Source: Bordetella parapertussis (GTDB lineage: Bacteria; Pseudomonadota; Gammaproteobacteria; Burkholderiales; Burkholderiaceae_C). From it: a DNA stretch of 64,000 nucleotides. A model generated the notes under the pieces. The model was not told where the DNA came from. It made no database searches and worked only from the letters and a program-made list of their open reading frames with translations. Below, in pieces: positions 51,326 to 60,076 of the stretch. The position numbers and the translations under genes were made by a program. Every line of letters begins with the position of its first letter. The stretch's first letter is position 1. The stretch lies in the NCBI GenBank assembly GCA_945878065.1, contig CAMDXA010000007.1, positions 15,799-79,798 on the forward strand, in the 5' to 3' direction.

Positions 51326-52030
51326 TCAAACCACTGCCACCTCAATAGGCGTCAAACCCGAAATATGGCCGCGCATGGTGTCAGTGGGTTTGACGGGACC
51401 CACACCTTCAGGGGTGCCGCTGAAAATCAAATCGCCCGTTTGCAATTCAAACAAAGTAGACAGGTTCGCAATGGTCTCGTTGACGGACCAAATCAGGTGA
51501 CTGAGATTGCTTTGCTGACGGACCTGTCCATTGACGTGCAGCGATATGTCGGCATGCAACAGTTCACCGACTTCGGATTTGGGATGCAACACACCGACGG
51601 GTGCGCCAAAATCAAACGCTTTGCCGATTTCCCATGGACGGCCCTGCTCTCGCATCTTGATTTGTAAATCGCGCCGAGTCATGTCTAAGCCCACGGCATA
51701 CCCATATATGTGGGAGGCCGCTTGATCCAACGCGATATTTTTTCCACCGACGCCAATCGCCACAACCAGCTCAACTTCGTAATGAAAATTGGTGGTCAAT
51801 GAAGGATAAGGAATCGCCAATGTCTGGCCTGTGGGAACCGCCACCACCGATTGCGCGTCGCCGGGCTTGCAAAAAAAGAACGGTGGCTCACGGTCTGGGT
51901 CAAAGCCCATTTCCCTGGCATGCGCAGCATAGTTGCGGCCCACACAGTAAACACGTCGGACAGGAAAAAATTTATCACTGCCTGCCACAGGCAAGACATT
52001 TACTGATGGGGGTTGAAACACATAGTTCAT
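51326..52030 (-). CDS. Fumarylacetoacetate hydrolase family protein
   Basis: From ATG 52030 (GAGGA upstream) the 234-residue product contains the family core RRVYCVGRNYAAHAREMG, PFFFCKPGDAQSV, LVVAIGVGGKN, GLDMTRRDLQIKMREQGRPW (excerpt) and TGDLIFSGTPEGVGPV. Such metal-dependent enzymes hydrolyse acylpyruvates or hydrate 2-keto-4-pentenoates. It is divergent from the otnK gene but convergent with the TRAP operon. FAH-type genes often accompany sugar-acid pathways; here the product may act on a 2-oxo intermediate. Confidence 0.88.
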   Translation of the reverse strand: MNYVFQPPSVNVLPVAGSDKFFPVRRVYCVGRNYAAHAREMGFDPDREPPFFFCKPGDAQSVVAVPTGQTLAIPYPSLTTNFHYEVELVVAIGVGGKNIALDQAASHIYGYAVGLDMTRRDLQIKMREQGRPWEIGKAFDFGAPVGVLHPKSEVGELLHADISLHVNGQVRQQSNLSHLIWSVNETIANLSTLFELQTGDLIFSGTPEGVGPVKPTDTMRGHISGLTPIEVAVV

Positions 52031-52202
52031 TCGCAGATCCTCGTTTGAAAGCGAAGCAAGTGTAAGAGACGCAGCAAGATGCCAGATTGCGCAGTCGCCT
52101 CTGACAAAGCCATGAACACCCATCATAAATGCGAAGCAAACGTGGGCACGCTTTTTCATTGGGTATGCTTGGGCAGTTCCTCAATCTCTCAAAGGCAATG
52201 AC

Positions 52203-53507
52203 ATGGGTCTGCTGCTTGGCTGTATCGCCGATGATTTCACCGGCGCCACCGATCTGGCCAACAACCTGGTTCGCGCAGGCATGCGGGTGGTTCAAACCAT
52301 CGGGGTGCCGGACACAGCGTTGCCCCCAGATTGCAATGCCGTGGTGATCGCCTTGAAGTCGCGCACGATTGCGCCAGAATTGGCCGTCGCTCAGTCACTT
52401 GCAGCCTTGCAATGGTTGCAAACCCAGCATGTGGAGCAGGTGTATTTCAAGTATTGCTCCACCTTTGACAGTTGGTACAGCGGGGATGTCCGAGGAAATA
52501 TCGGCCCTGTGACAGAGGCGCTGATGCAAGCGATGGGCTGCGAATTCACCATCGCCACACCTGCCTTTCCAGACAACCAACGCACTGTATTCAAAGGCCA
52601 TTTGTTTGTAGGCGACCAGTTGCTGAGCGATAGCGGGATGAAACATCATCCGCTGACACCCATGAATGACGCCAATTTGGTTAGTGTTTTGCAATCACAA
52701 TGCCAACGCAAAGTGGGGCTGATCGATTACCGGTGTGTGGCCAAAGGCGAACACGCCATCTCTGAGCGCATCACTGAACTCAAATCCGAAGGCATCAGCA
52801 TTGCTGTGGTGGATGCGTTATCGAACGACGACTTGCTGCGACTCGGTCCCGCCTTGGCGGGTATGCCATTGGTGACAGCTGGCTCTGGTGTGGCAATTGG
52901 CTTGCCCGGCAATTGGGGAATTAAGCCCGCAGCAGACAGCGCCAGACTGCCGTCTGCACATGGCTTGCAAGCCATCATCAGCGGCAGCTGTTCTTTGGCC
53001 ACACAAAGCCAAGTTGCCCATTTTGTGGCGCATGGCGGTGCTGTTTACCAGCTTGATCCACTGGCTTGGCCCACCGATACAGCGCCCGCAGACATTGCGG
53101 CACAGGTAGTTCAGTGGGCTGCAGTGCATCTGAAAACATCACCTGTGTTGGTGTATTCCACGGCAGATACCGAACAAGTTAAATTGGTACAGGGACAACG
53201 CGGCAAGCAACAAGCGGGCGAGCACACTGAACAGGTATTGGCCCAGATTGCACTGGGACTGGTAAAGCATGGGGTGTCGCAGTTGGTGGTGGCAGGTGGT
53301 GAAACTTCTGGTGCCTGTGTGGGGGCATTGGGCATTTCGCAAATGGCCATCGGTGCACAAATTGACCCTGGCGTTCCGTGGTGCTATGCCCCCAGCCGAT
53401 TTGCCAAAGAAGGCGGTTTGCACATCGCTCTCAAGTCAGGTAACTTTGGCAGTGCCGATTTCTTTGCCAAAGCATTTCACGCCTTACAAAAGGCGCACAA
53501 CACATGA
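52203..53507 (+). CDS. otnK: 3-oxo-tetronate kinase (OtnK, four-carbon acid sugar kinase)
   Basis: The 434-residue kinase starts GCIADDFTGATDLANNLV, the family N-terminal signature, with substrate residues later in STFDSWYSGDVRGNIGPV and AGSGVAIGLPGNW. The C-terminal nucleotide-binding domain has VVAGGETSGACVGALG and KSGNFGSADFF. The family phosphorylates 3-oxo-tetronate (from D-threonate or erythronate) at O4. It overlaps the next gene by four bases (ATGA). The pathway was described for bacterial tetronate degradation by Zhang and colleagues, as I recall. Confidence 0.9.
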   Translation: MGLLLGCIADDFTGATDLANNLVRAGMRVVQTIGVPDTALPPDCNAVVIALKSRTIAPELAVAQSLAALQWLQTQHVEQVYFKYCSTFDSWYSGDVRGNIGPVTEALMQAMGCEFTIATPAFPDNQRTVFKGHLFVGDQLLSDSGMKHHPLTPMNDANLVSVLQSQCQRKVGLIDYRCVAKGEHAISERITELKSEGISIAVVDALSNDDLLRLGPALAGMPLVTAGSGVAIGLPGNWGIKPAADSARLPSAHGLQAIISGSCSLATQSQVAHFVAHGGAVYQLDPLAWPTDTAPADIAAQVVQWAAVHLKTSPVLVYSTADTEQVKLVQGQRGKQQAGEHTEQVLAQIALGLVKHGVSQLVVAGGETSGACVGALGISQMAIGAQIDPGVPWCYAPSRFAKEGGLHIALKSGNFGSADFFAKAFHALQKAHNT

Positions 53508-54199
53508 CACAGCTGCACTTAAACAAAGCATGGGGCCACGCCCGTGAAGAAATATGCCGTGTTGGAAAAAGCTTGTTTGATCGCGGCTATGTGCATGCGA
53601 CTGCAGGCAATATCAGCATGCGAGTAGACGACGGATTTTTGATCACACCCACCGATGCTTGTTTGGGGTTTTTAGATCCCAACGATTTAGCTCACCTGGA
53701 TGCACATGGTGTGCAACTGAGCGGCGCAAAAGCCAGCAAAACATTGACGCTGCATCGACGGATTTACAGCGCTGCGCAATCGCTCTCACCACACACTTGC
53801 TGCGTTATTCACAGCCACAGTACCCACTTGGTCGCACTCAGTTTGAAAGACTCGTCTTTACACACCCATCTGGGAAAAGAGTTGCTGGCTCCTGTCACGC
53901 CCTACTTTGTGATGAAGGTCGGTCATGTGCCGCTGATTGCCTACCATCGCCCGGGCGATGTGGCTGCTGCGGATGCGGTTGCGCAAACCATCACGCATTA
54001 CGCTCAGCACGGCCTGCCATTGCACGCGGTGATGTTGTCGCGGCTCGGCCCGAATGTTTGGCATGACAGTCCGGCGCAGGCCATGGCCACCTTGGAAGAG
54101 CTCGAAGAAACCGCTCGGCTGACACTATTGACCAACCCCAGTGCCTTGACAGAACCACAGATTGAAGAATTGCGCCAAAACTTTGGTGCGTATTGGTAA
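53504..54199 (+). CDS. otnC: 3-oxo-tetronate 4-phosphate decarboxylase (OtnC, class II aldolase fold)
   Basis: The 231-residue protein has the class II aldolase/adducin fold: HATAGNISMRVDDGFLITPT, CCVIHSHSTHLVALSLKD (metal His pair), PLIAYHRPGD with a further His, and GLPLHAVMLSRLGPNVW. It decarboxylates 3-oxo-tetronate 4-phosphate to dihydroxyacetone phosphate. ATGA overlap with otnK and 24 bases before otnI make a single unit. Fuculose-phosphate aldolase is the family alternative, but the neighbours favour OtnC. Confidence 0.88.
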   Translation: MTQLHLNKAWGHAREEICRVGKSLFDRGYVHATAGNISMRVDDGFLITPTDACLGFLDPNDLAHLDAHGVQLSGAKASKTLTLHRRIYSAAQSLSPHTCCVIHSHSTHLVALSLKDSSLHTHLGKELLAPVTPYFVMKVGHVPLIAYHRPGDVAAADAVAQTITHYAQHGLPLHAVMLSRLGPNVWHDSPAQAMATLEELEETARLTLLTNPSALTEPQIEELRQNFGAYW

Positions 54200-54223
54200 C
54201 CACGCCTTGATGAAAGCATCCGT

Positions 54224-55120
54224 ATGTTGAAATTTGCTGCCAATCTCTCTTTTTTGTACAACGAACTGCCATTCATGGAGCGCTTTGCCGCAGCGGCCAA
54301 CGACGGCTTCAAAGGCGTTGAGTACTTGTTTCCCTATGCGGTCAGCGCCCAAGAAATTGCGGCAGCGCTTAGAGACACAGGTTTGCAACAGGTGCTGTTC
54401 AATGCGCCGCCTGCCGGCCATGACCGTGACAGCGCACAAGCCGCATGGGACCAAGGTGTTCGCGGCACCACTTGCTTGCCAGGGCGCGAAGAAGAGTTCA
54501 AAAGCGGTTTTATGCTGGCTCTGGAATACGCCGACATATTGCAATGCCCTCGCATCCACGTGATGGCCGGATTGGTTCCGGAATCCTTTCGGCTACCCAG
54601 CGAATTGCCCCCGCTGTTGAGCACCAGCGCACCTCATGCCTCTAAGCCAGGTCCGATGCGCGACACGTATTTGCGTAACTTACGCTGGGCAGCTGAAACC
54701 GCAGCCAGCGCAGACCGAGAGGTATTGATTGAACCCATCAACACGCGGGACATTCCCCATTTCTTTTTAAACCGACAAGACGACGCACATGCAATCGTTC
54801 AAGAAGTGAATTTGCCCAACTTAAAAGTCCAGTTCGACCTTTATCATTGCCAAATTGTGGAGGGCGATGTGCAGAACAAGATTCGCCACTATTTACCCAC
54901 TGGCAAAGTAGCGCACTTACAAATCGCTGGCGTGCCACAACGCCACGAGCCCAATACGGGTGAATTGCATTACGAGACCTTGTTTGACACGATTGAACAA
55001 GTGTCAGCGCAGTGCAACTGGGACGGTTGGTTGGGTTGTGAATACCGCCCTGCTTTGGGGTCGGTGGCCGCAGGCACCTCGGGCGGCCTGGGCTGGATGA
55101 AAAACCGAATTATTTGCTGA
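54224..55120 (+). CDS. otnI: 2-oxo-tetronate isomerase (OtnI, hydroxypyruvate isomerase family)
   Basis: The 298-residue protein has the TIM-barrel family starts KFAANLSFLYNELPFMERFA, GFKGVEYLFPY, and the metal and substrate segments LIEPINTRDIPHFFL, VQFDLYHCQIVEGD and GCEYRP. It isomerises 2-oxo-tetronate to the 3-oxo form that OtnK phosphorylates. Most relatives have about 260 residues; an extra Ser/Pro-rich stretch of roughly 30 residues follows VMAGLVP (PESFRLPSELPPLLSTSA and beyond). Its stop overlaps the convergent 55110 gene by 11 bases. Confidence 0.87.
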   Translation: MLKFAANLSFLYNELPFMERFAAAANDGFKGVEYLFPYAVSAQEIAAALRDTGLQQVLFNAPPAGHDRDSAQAAWDQGVRGTTCLPGREEEFKSGFMLALEYADILQCPRIHVMAGLVPESFRLPSELPPLLSTSAPHASKPGPMRDTYLRNLRWAAETAASADREVLIEPINTRDIPHFFLNRQDDAHAIVQEVNLPNLKVQFDLYHCQIVEGDVQNKIRHYLPTGKVAHLQIAGVPQRHEPNTGELHYETLFDTIEQVSAQCNWDGWLGCEYRPALGSVAAGTSGGLGWMKNRIIC

Positions 55121-55370
55121 CGGCTACTGTGTCGTGGGCGTGATAAGCCACATCAAATGTTTTGGCCTTGCCCATGTAATGCCTGTCTATGCGCCATTCT
55201 TTCAATATTTCCAAGGCAAAATCAAAATCGTCAAGGGGTAATTCGTACAACTGTCGCATCGGGAATTCATTGTTTGTTTCCAAGGACAAAATCAACGATG
55301 TTAAAAACTTGGCAAGAGGAAGCGCTGGGTCTTTTTCGATGATTCGCTTGGCTTTTTTGATGGCACGCAT
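55110..55370 (-). CDS. Small hypothetical protein (86 aa)
   Basis: The soluble 86-residue product (KKAKRIIEKDPALPLAKFLT, LYELPLDDFDFALEILKEW, MGKAKTFDVAYHAHD) is rich in Lys, Asp and Leu with predicted helices. GGAG lies ahead of its ATG at acceptable spacing. Similar short proteins occur in other Burkholderiales. It overlaps otnI convergently and is divergent from the HTH gene at 55612. Function unknown. Confidence 0.6.
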   Translation of the reverse strand: MRAIKKAKRIIEKDPALPLAKFLTSLILSLETNNEFPMRQLYELPLDDFDFALEILKEWRIDRHYMGKAKTFDVAYHAHDTVAVSK

Positions 55371-55422
55371 TCTAAAAATTCTCCATGGATTTGGACAAAA
55401 ACAACCTTTCTATAACTTATCA

Positions 55423-55462
55423 CATAAACCCCCTTCAAATATGACATAAATCAAGGTTTATG
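55423..55462. repeat. Inverted repeat in the gap before the HTH gene
   Basis: CATAAACC at 55423-55430 faces GGTTTATG at 55455-55462, 24 bases apart, in an AT-rich 241-base gap. It may be an operator for the divergent genes, possibly for the HTH protein itself, or a weak hairpin. Confidence 0.4.
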
Positions 55463-55611
55463 ACAGAGGGTTTCGCTTGAACAATGATTCATGCGATGAA
55501 ACAAAATTCTTTTCAATAGCTATTTCGCATAATATCTATACGAATGAATTGGCCGCATTCAAAATCTGTCAAAATAATTACATCAAATCTTCATATTTAC
55601 CGAAAGTTTTC

Positions 55612-56040
55612 ATGAGCACCTTTGCCAACCAATTGAAGTCTGAAATCGCCCGTATTTCAAAAAAAGAGATCAAGGCTGAAAACGCCGCATTGAAAAAAGC
55701 ATCCTCGAATTACCGTTCAGAAATTGCCGCGTTAAAGCGTCGCTTATCTTCGCTTGAAGCAAGCATGGCACGCCTTGCAAAAAACAATGTAGCGGCTTCT
55801 TCCGTTGAAGCAGAAGAAGACAACGAAAAAGCATTGCGTTTTCGCCCAGCCGGTTTTACGAAGTTACGCCAAAAACTGGGCGTTACCGCTAATGAAATGG
55901 GCACTTTATTGGGCGTCACCGGGCAATCCGTTTACAAATGGGAAAAAGGCACGGCTCGACCGCGTGCCAGCCAACTTCAGGCCATTTCAGCTGTTCGAAA
56001 AATGGGAAAACGACAAGTCATGGAGTTGCTGGCGGGCTAA
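55612..56040 (+). CDS. Coiled-coil DNA-binding protein with C-terminal HTH
   Basis: From ATG 55612 the product has 142 residues. The first half is a charged coiled coil (FANQLKSEIARISKKEIKAE, KRRLSSLEASMARLAKNN). The C-terminal 55 residues are an XRE-type HTH (KLRQKLGVTANEMGTLLGVT, GQSVYKWEKGTARPRASQL), with the TxxSVYxWE recognition helix. The frame is open back to 55477 but the extra part lacks similarity. Similar helix-plus-HTH proteins bind DNA as nucleoid- or promoter-associated factors. An inverted repeat lies upstream. Confidence 0.75.
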   Translation: MSTFANQLKSEIARISKKEIKAENAALKKASSNYRSEIAALKRRLSSLEASMARLAKNNVAASSVEAEEDNEKALRFRPAGFTKLRQKLGVTANEMGTLLGVTGQSVYKWEKGTARPRASQLQAISAVRKMGKRQVMELLAG

Positions 56041-56056
56041 CCTGGCAAAACTAAAT

Positions 56057-57754
56057 TTGGATACCCCAGACCAAGCAGACCTCCTCGTTCGCCAAGCCTT
56101 GGTATACGACGGCAGTGGCAACGACCCATTGATACAAGACGTAGCGGTGCGCCAAGGTCGCATCCTTGCCGTGGGTGCAAACCTGTCTTTCACCGCCAGT
56201 CGTGAGATTGACGCGACCGGACTGGCGATGATGCCAGGCATCATCGATTCGCATACCCACTTTGACGCACAAATCACGTGGGATTCTTATGTCAGGCCCT
56301 CGCCTGCCATGGGTGTGACCACAGCCGTCATTGGCAACTGCGGCTTCACGATTGCGCCATGCCGTTCCGGCGACCGTGAATTGACCATGCGCAATTTGAC
56401 CCAAGTCGAAGGCATGTCGTTGGATGTGTTGCAACAAGGCATTGACTGGGACTTTGAAACCTTTCCTGAATATTTGGCCATGCTCAGGCGCAAAGCTTGC
56501 GTGATCAATGTTGCTGCGTACATCGGTCATTCTTCGGTACGCACATGGGTGATGGGTGACCAGGCCAACAAGCGGGCCGCGACTGAACAAGAGATTCAAG
56601 CCATGGCGGCCATCGTGCGTGAGGCCATGGCCGCCGGTGCGGTGGGTTTTGCCACCAGTACCAGTCCGGCGCACAACGGCGAAGGTGGGCTGCCCATGCC
56701 ATCGCGCTTGGCAAGCGATGAAGAAATGATGCAACTCACTTTGGCCATGGGCAGTCAAGGTGGCGGCGTCTACATGGTCACCAAAGGCGGTCAAATGCCT
56801 ATGGCGTTTTTGCAATCCTTGTCGCAGGCCAGCGGCAGACCGGTGATGGTGGCAGCTCTTTTACACAACAGTACCAATCCACAGGCCGTGTTCAACGATT
56901 TACAAGCCATCAGCGACGCCAACGCCCAGAACATCCCCTTGGTCGGGCAAGTGTCATGTTGCCCATTGACCATGGATTTCACATTTGCCTCGGCCTACCC
57001 GGTTGAAGGATTGGCCAGTTGGAAACCTGCCATGGGTTTGGCACACGACGCACTGAAAACATGTTTGCGTGATTCTGCATTTCGACAGGCCGTGAAACAA
57101 GAATTACTGCAAGCCACCACCTTTCGTTTGTTCAACAACGAATGGGACAAAGTGCATGTGGTGCAAACTTTTCATCCTGCACACCTTGCGTATGAACAGC
57201 ACAGCGTGGCAGAACTGGCCACCCAACAGGGGGTAGACCCGTTGGATTTTGCGCTCAACCTAGCGCTGGCCGAAGATTTACAAACCGTATTCACTGCTCA
57301 ATTGCTCAACAGTGACACCGAGGCGGTGGCCAAATTACTCACCCACCCGCACAGTTTGGTTTCCCTCAGTGACGCCGGTGCGCATCTGACTTTTTTCAAT
57401 GATGCCGGGTTCGGTCTGCATTTGCTGGGTCACTGGGCGCGAGACCTCGGCATCATGACTATGTCGCAAGCAGTGCACAAACTCACCGCCCAACCGGCGC
57501 GTATTTTGGGATTGAAAGACCGCGGATGGCTTCGCGAAAACCACGCCGCCGATTTGTTGTTGTTTGATCCAAAGACTGTGGGGCGTGGACCCAAGCACCG
57601 CGTGTTTGACCTGCCAGGTGGCGCGCCACGGCTCAATACCCAAGCCAATGGTGTGCACGCAGTGTGGGTCAACGGCCATTTGGTCGCCGACCAGCACGGC
57701 ATGTGCGAAGGCGCCGATTTGGCCGGCGAACTGCTGACCGACTTCGCCCGTTGA
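56057..57754 (+). CDS. N-acyl-D-amino-acid deacylase-like amidohydrolase
   Basis: TTG 56057 (17 bases after the HTH gene stop) is the most reasonable start; the in-frame ORF extends left through the HTH gene but that part is an out-of-frame shadow. The 565-residue protein has the amidohydrolase fold: GIIDSHTHFDAQITWD, VIGNCGFTIAPCRSGDR, AYIGHSSVRTWVMG and LVSLSDAGAHLTFFNDAGF, with metal His and Asp residues. The family includes D-aminoacylases and related hydantoin- or carbamoyl-cleaving enzymes. A Liv-type importer and a monooxygenase follow, suggesting uptake of the substrate. A CTG at 56042 is an alternative start. Confidence 0.82.
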   Translation: MDTPDQADLLVRQALVYDGSGNDPLIQDVAVRQGRILAVGANLSFTASREIDATGLAMMPGIIDSHTHFDAQITWDSYVRPSPAMGVTTAVIGNCGFTIAPCRSGDRELTMRNLTQVEGMSLDVLQQGIDWDFETFPEYLAMLRRKACVINVAAYIGHSSVRTWVMGDQANKRAATEQEIQAMAAIVREAMAAGAVGFATSTSPAHNGEGGLPMPSRLASDEEMMQLTLAMGSQGGGVYMVTKGGQMPMAFLQSLSQASGRPVMVAALLHNSTNPQAVFNDLQAISDANAQNIPLVGQVSCCPLTMDFTFASAYPVEGLASWKPAMGLAHDALKTCLRDSAFRQAVKQELLQATTFRLFNNEWDKVHVVQTFHPAHLAYEQHSVAELATQQGVDPLDFALNLALAEDLQTVFTAQLLNSDTEAVAKLLTHPHSLVSLSDAGAHLTFFNDAGFGLHLLGHWARDLGIMTMSQAVHKLTAQPARILGLKDRGWLRENHAADLLLFDPKTVGRGPKHRVFDLPGGAPRLNTQANGVHAVWVNGHLVADQHGMCEGADLAGELLTDFAR

Positions 57755-57901
57755 TCCAGTTTTTTGCGCGGCCCAACCCGCCAAAATTAACCGCCTTATT
57801 CAATGAAACCCCCTAGAGTCAACGGTCTTTTTTTCGCATAGACTGCCCCTTGCTCAGCTTTACAAGCTTCAACTGTGTGTGCTTCAACATTGAGACCTGA
57901 C

Positions 57902-59155
57902 ATGTCAAAAAATACCTCGTCCGATCGCAGAACCCTGCTCAAACTCGGCGCCATCGCCGGTGCCGGATTGGCCGCACCATTTGTGTCCCGTGCGCAAAAC
58001 AAACCGATACGCATCGGTATGCCCACCATTTTGTCGGGGCGCGTGGCCATGCTCGGTCAAGCCTCCAGCAATGCGGCCACCTTGGAAGTGGAAAAATTCA
58101 ACGCCGCCGGCGGCTTGAACGGTCGGAAAATTGAATTGGTGATCCGCGACTCCAAAGGCCAACCGCAAGAAGCCGCACGTGTGGCACGCGAATTGGTTAC
58201 CTCGGAAAATTGCGAAATCCTTCTGGATGCTGAAGCATCGTCCGGTGCATTTGCTGTCCATGAAGTTGCGCGCGATCTCGGTGTGTTGGTGATGCACAGT
58301 GTTTCTGAAACATCGTCTTTGAGTGCCGATCCGAAAGTACGCACCCCTTTGGGTTTTCGATGTGCCCGCCAAGGCATTCACGATGCCATCGTCGGCGGCG
58401 CCTATGCGGCACAAGTGGCAAAAGCCAAAAACCTCAAACGTTGGATGACCGTGTCACCAGACTACGCCTATGGTCGCGACACCACCAACGAATTCATCGA
58501 ATACCTGAAATTTTTCAACCCCTCCGTAGAAGTCATTGGGGATGTCTGGCCAAAATTATTCCAAGCCGACTACACCGAATCGGTCACCCGCTTGTTGCAA
58601 GGCAAGCCGCAGGCGATTTACTCCGCCCTGTGGGGAGGCGATCTGACCTCTTTCATCGACCAAGCCAGCATTTATGGCTTGTTCAAAGACCGTGAATTTT
58701 TCGCGGTCAACATGGCTGACTATGCGGTACTGACCGCTGTAAAAAATGTGCCCAACGGCTTGCATTCAGGCAACCGCTATCTCAAGAGTTTTCCCAACAC
58801 CCCCGCCAACACCAACTGGTGCAATGCCTACCAAGCCCGATTCAAAGACTTGCCGCTCAATTGGGCTTGGCAAAACGCGGCAGCTGTGCAGTTCTTGACC
58901 ACGGCCATGAAAAAAACCAACAGTTCCGATGGCAAAAAAATGGCCGACGCATTGCGCGGCATGTCCATCGATTCGCCCTTCGGCAACAATGGCAAGCTGA
59001 CCATGCGGGCAGATGACAACACAGTTGTCGATTACGCGGTGGGCTGGGGCGCGCTTGAACCGAAAGAACCGTTCATGGCCAAGCCCAACCCCGGCAACTG
59101 GAAGCAGATTGCCGAGTTGGAATTGCAATGGAAAAAACGCAAGTCCTTTGCCTGA
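57902..59155 (+). CDS. Liv-type ABC transporter substrate-binding protein (Tat-exported)
   Basis: From ATG 57902 the 417-residue precursor has a Tat-like signal: SSDRRTLLKLGAIAGAGLAAP with the twin arginine, cleaved near SRAQ. The mature protein is a Peripla_BP_6-type binding fold (IRIGMPTILSGRVAMLGQ, KFNAAGGLNGRKIELVIRD, QEAARVARELVTSENCEIL, WMTVSPDYAYGRDTTNEF). Such proteins bind amino acids, amides or aromatic compounds. Nineteen bases separate it from the permease, first of a five-gene transporter operon. The substrate may be linked to the amidohydrolase upstream. Confidence 0.9.
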   Translation: MSKNTSSDRRTLLKLGAIAGAGLAAPFVSRAQNKPIRIGMPTILSGRVAMLGQASSNAATLEVEKFNAAGGLNGRKIELVIRDSKGQPQEAARVARELVTSENCEILLDAEASSGAFAVHEVARDLGVLVMHSVSETSSLSADPKVRTPLGFRCARQGIHDAIVGGAYAAQVAKAKNLKRWMTVSPDYAYGRDTTNEFIEYLKFFNPSVEVIGDVWPKLFQADYTESVTRLLQGKPQAIYSALWGGDLTSFIDQASIYGLFKDREFFAVNMADYAVLTAVKNVPNGLHSGNRYLKSFPNTPANTNWCNAYQARFKDLPLNWAWQNAAAVQFLTTAMKKTNSSDGKKMADALRGMSIDSPFGNNGKLTMRADDNTVVDYAVGWGALEPKEPFMAKPNPGNWKQIAELELQWKKRKSFA

Positions 59156-59173
59156 ATTTTTAAAAGTTAACTG

Positions 59174-60076
59174 ATGGAACTCACTGCGCTGCTTGAATGC
59201 CTGGGGTCGATGTCGTGCATCGTGACCCAAAGCAGCACCGGTCTCATCATCGGTGCCTTGTTATTTTTGGTCGCCGCCGGCCTCACGCTCATATTTGGCG
59301 TCTTGGGCGTGATCAATTTTGCCCACGGCTCGTTTTACATGTTGGGCGCTTATATCGCACTGACTGCCTACCGCTTGACTGACAGTTATGCTTTGGCCGC
59401 ACTGGCCGCTGGCGTGGGAGTGGGTATGTTCGCTTGGGTGTTTGAGCGCTTCTTCATGCGGCGTGTCTACCAATCGGATGTGCTGTTACAGCTCCTCGTG
59501 TGCTATGCGTTTATTTTGATCTTGGACGATGTGGTCAAAATTGTGTGGGGCGCTGAATTCCAATCCATGGGCATGCCTCCAGCATTTCAAATGCCGCCCT
59601 TGTTCATTGGCGGCGGCGTGGTTCCAGTGTTCTATCTTTATTTGATGAGTGCGGCGGGTTTGATTGCCTTTCTCTTGTGGTTCACCTTGACCCGAACACG
59701 CATGGGAAAAATCATCCGTGCTGCGGCGCAAAACCCATCCATGACCTCTGCGCTGGGCCTCAACACCCGTCTGATTTACGCCTTGGTGTTCAGCTTTGGC
59801 GGCTTGCTGGCTGGCTTGGCGGGCGGCTTGGCCGCACCAGTGCGGTCGATGTCACCAGGCATGGGCTTCTCCATCCTGATCGAGTCTTTCATCGTGACGG
59901 TGATTGGCGGCATGGGGTCGGTCAGCGGTGCCTTGCTAGGGGCAATTCTGATCGGTTTGATTCGCTCGTTCGGCTCCATCGGTTTTCCACTGTTTGTTGA
60001 AGGCCTGATGTTTTTATCGATGGTGCTGATTCTGGTGTTCAGGCCCAGCGGCATCATGGGCAAGGCGCAATCGTGA
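59174..60076 (+). CDS. Liv-type ABC permease (LivH-like)
   Basis: The 300-residue protein has about eight hydrophobic helices and the family core AAGLTLIFGVLGVINFAHGS and GALLGAILIGLIRSFGSIGFP, here excerpted. It pairs with the downstream LivM-like permease, whose GTG start overlaps its stop. ATG 59210 (MSCIVTQS) is a possible shorter start. Confidence 0.92.
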   Translation: MELTALLECLGSMSCIVTQSSTGLIIGALLFLVAAGLTLIFGVLGVINFAHGSFYMLGAYIALTAYRLTDSYALAALAAGVGVGMFAWVFERFFMRRVYQSDVLLQLLVCYAFILILDDVVKIVWGAEFQSMGMPPAFQMPPLFIGGGVVPVFYLYLMSAAGLIAFLLWFTLTRTRMGKIIRAAAQNPSMTSALGLNTRLIYALVFSFGGLLAGLAGGLAAPVRSMSPGMGFSILIESFIVTVIGGMGSVSGALLGAILIGLIRSFGSIGFPLFVEGLMFLSMVLILVFRPSGIMGKAQS

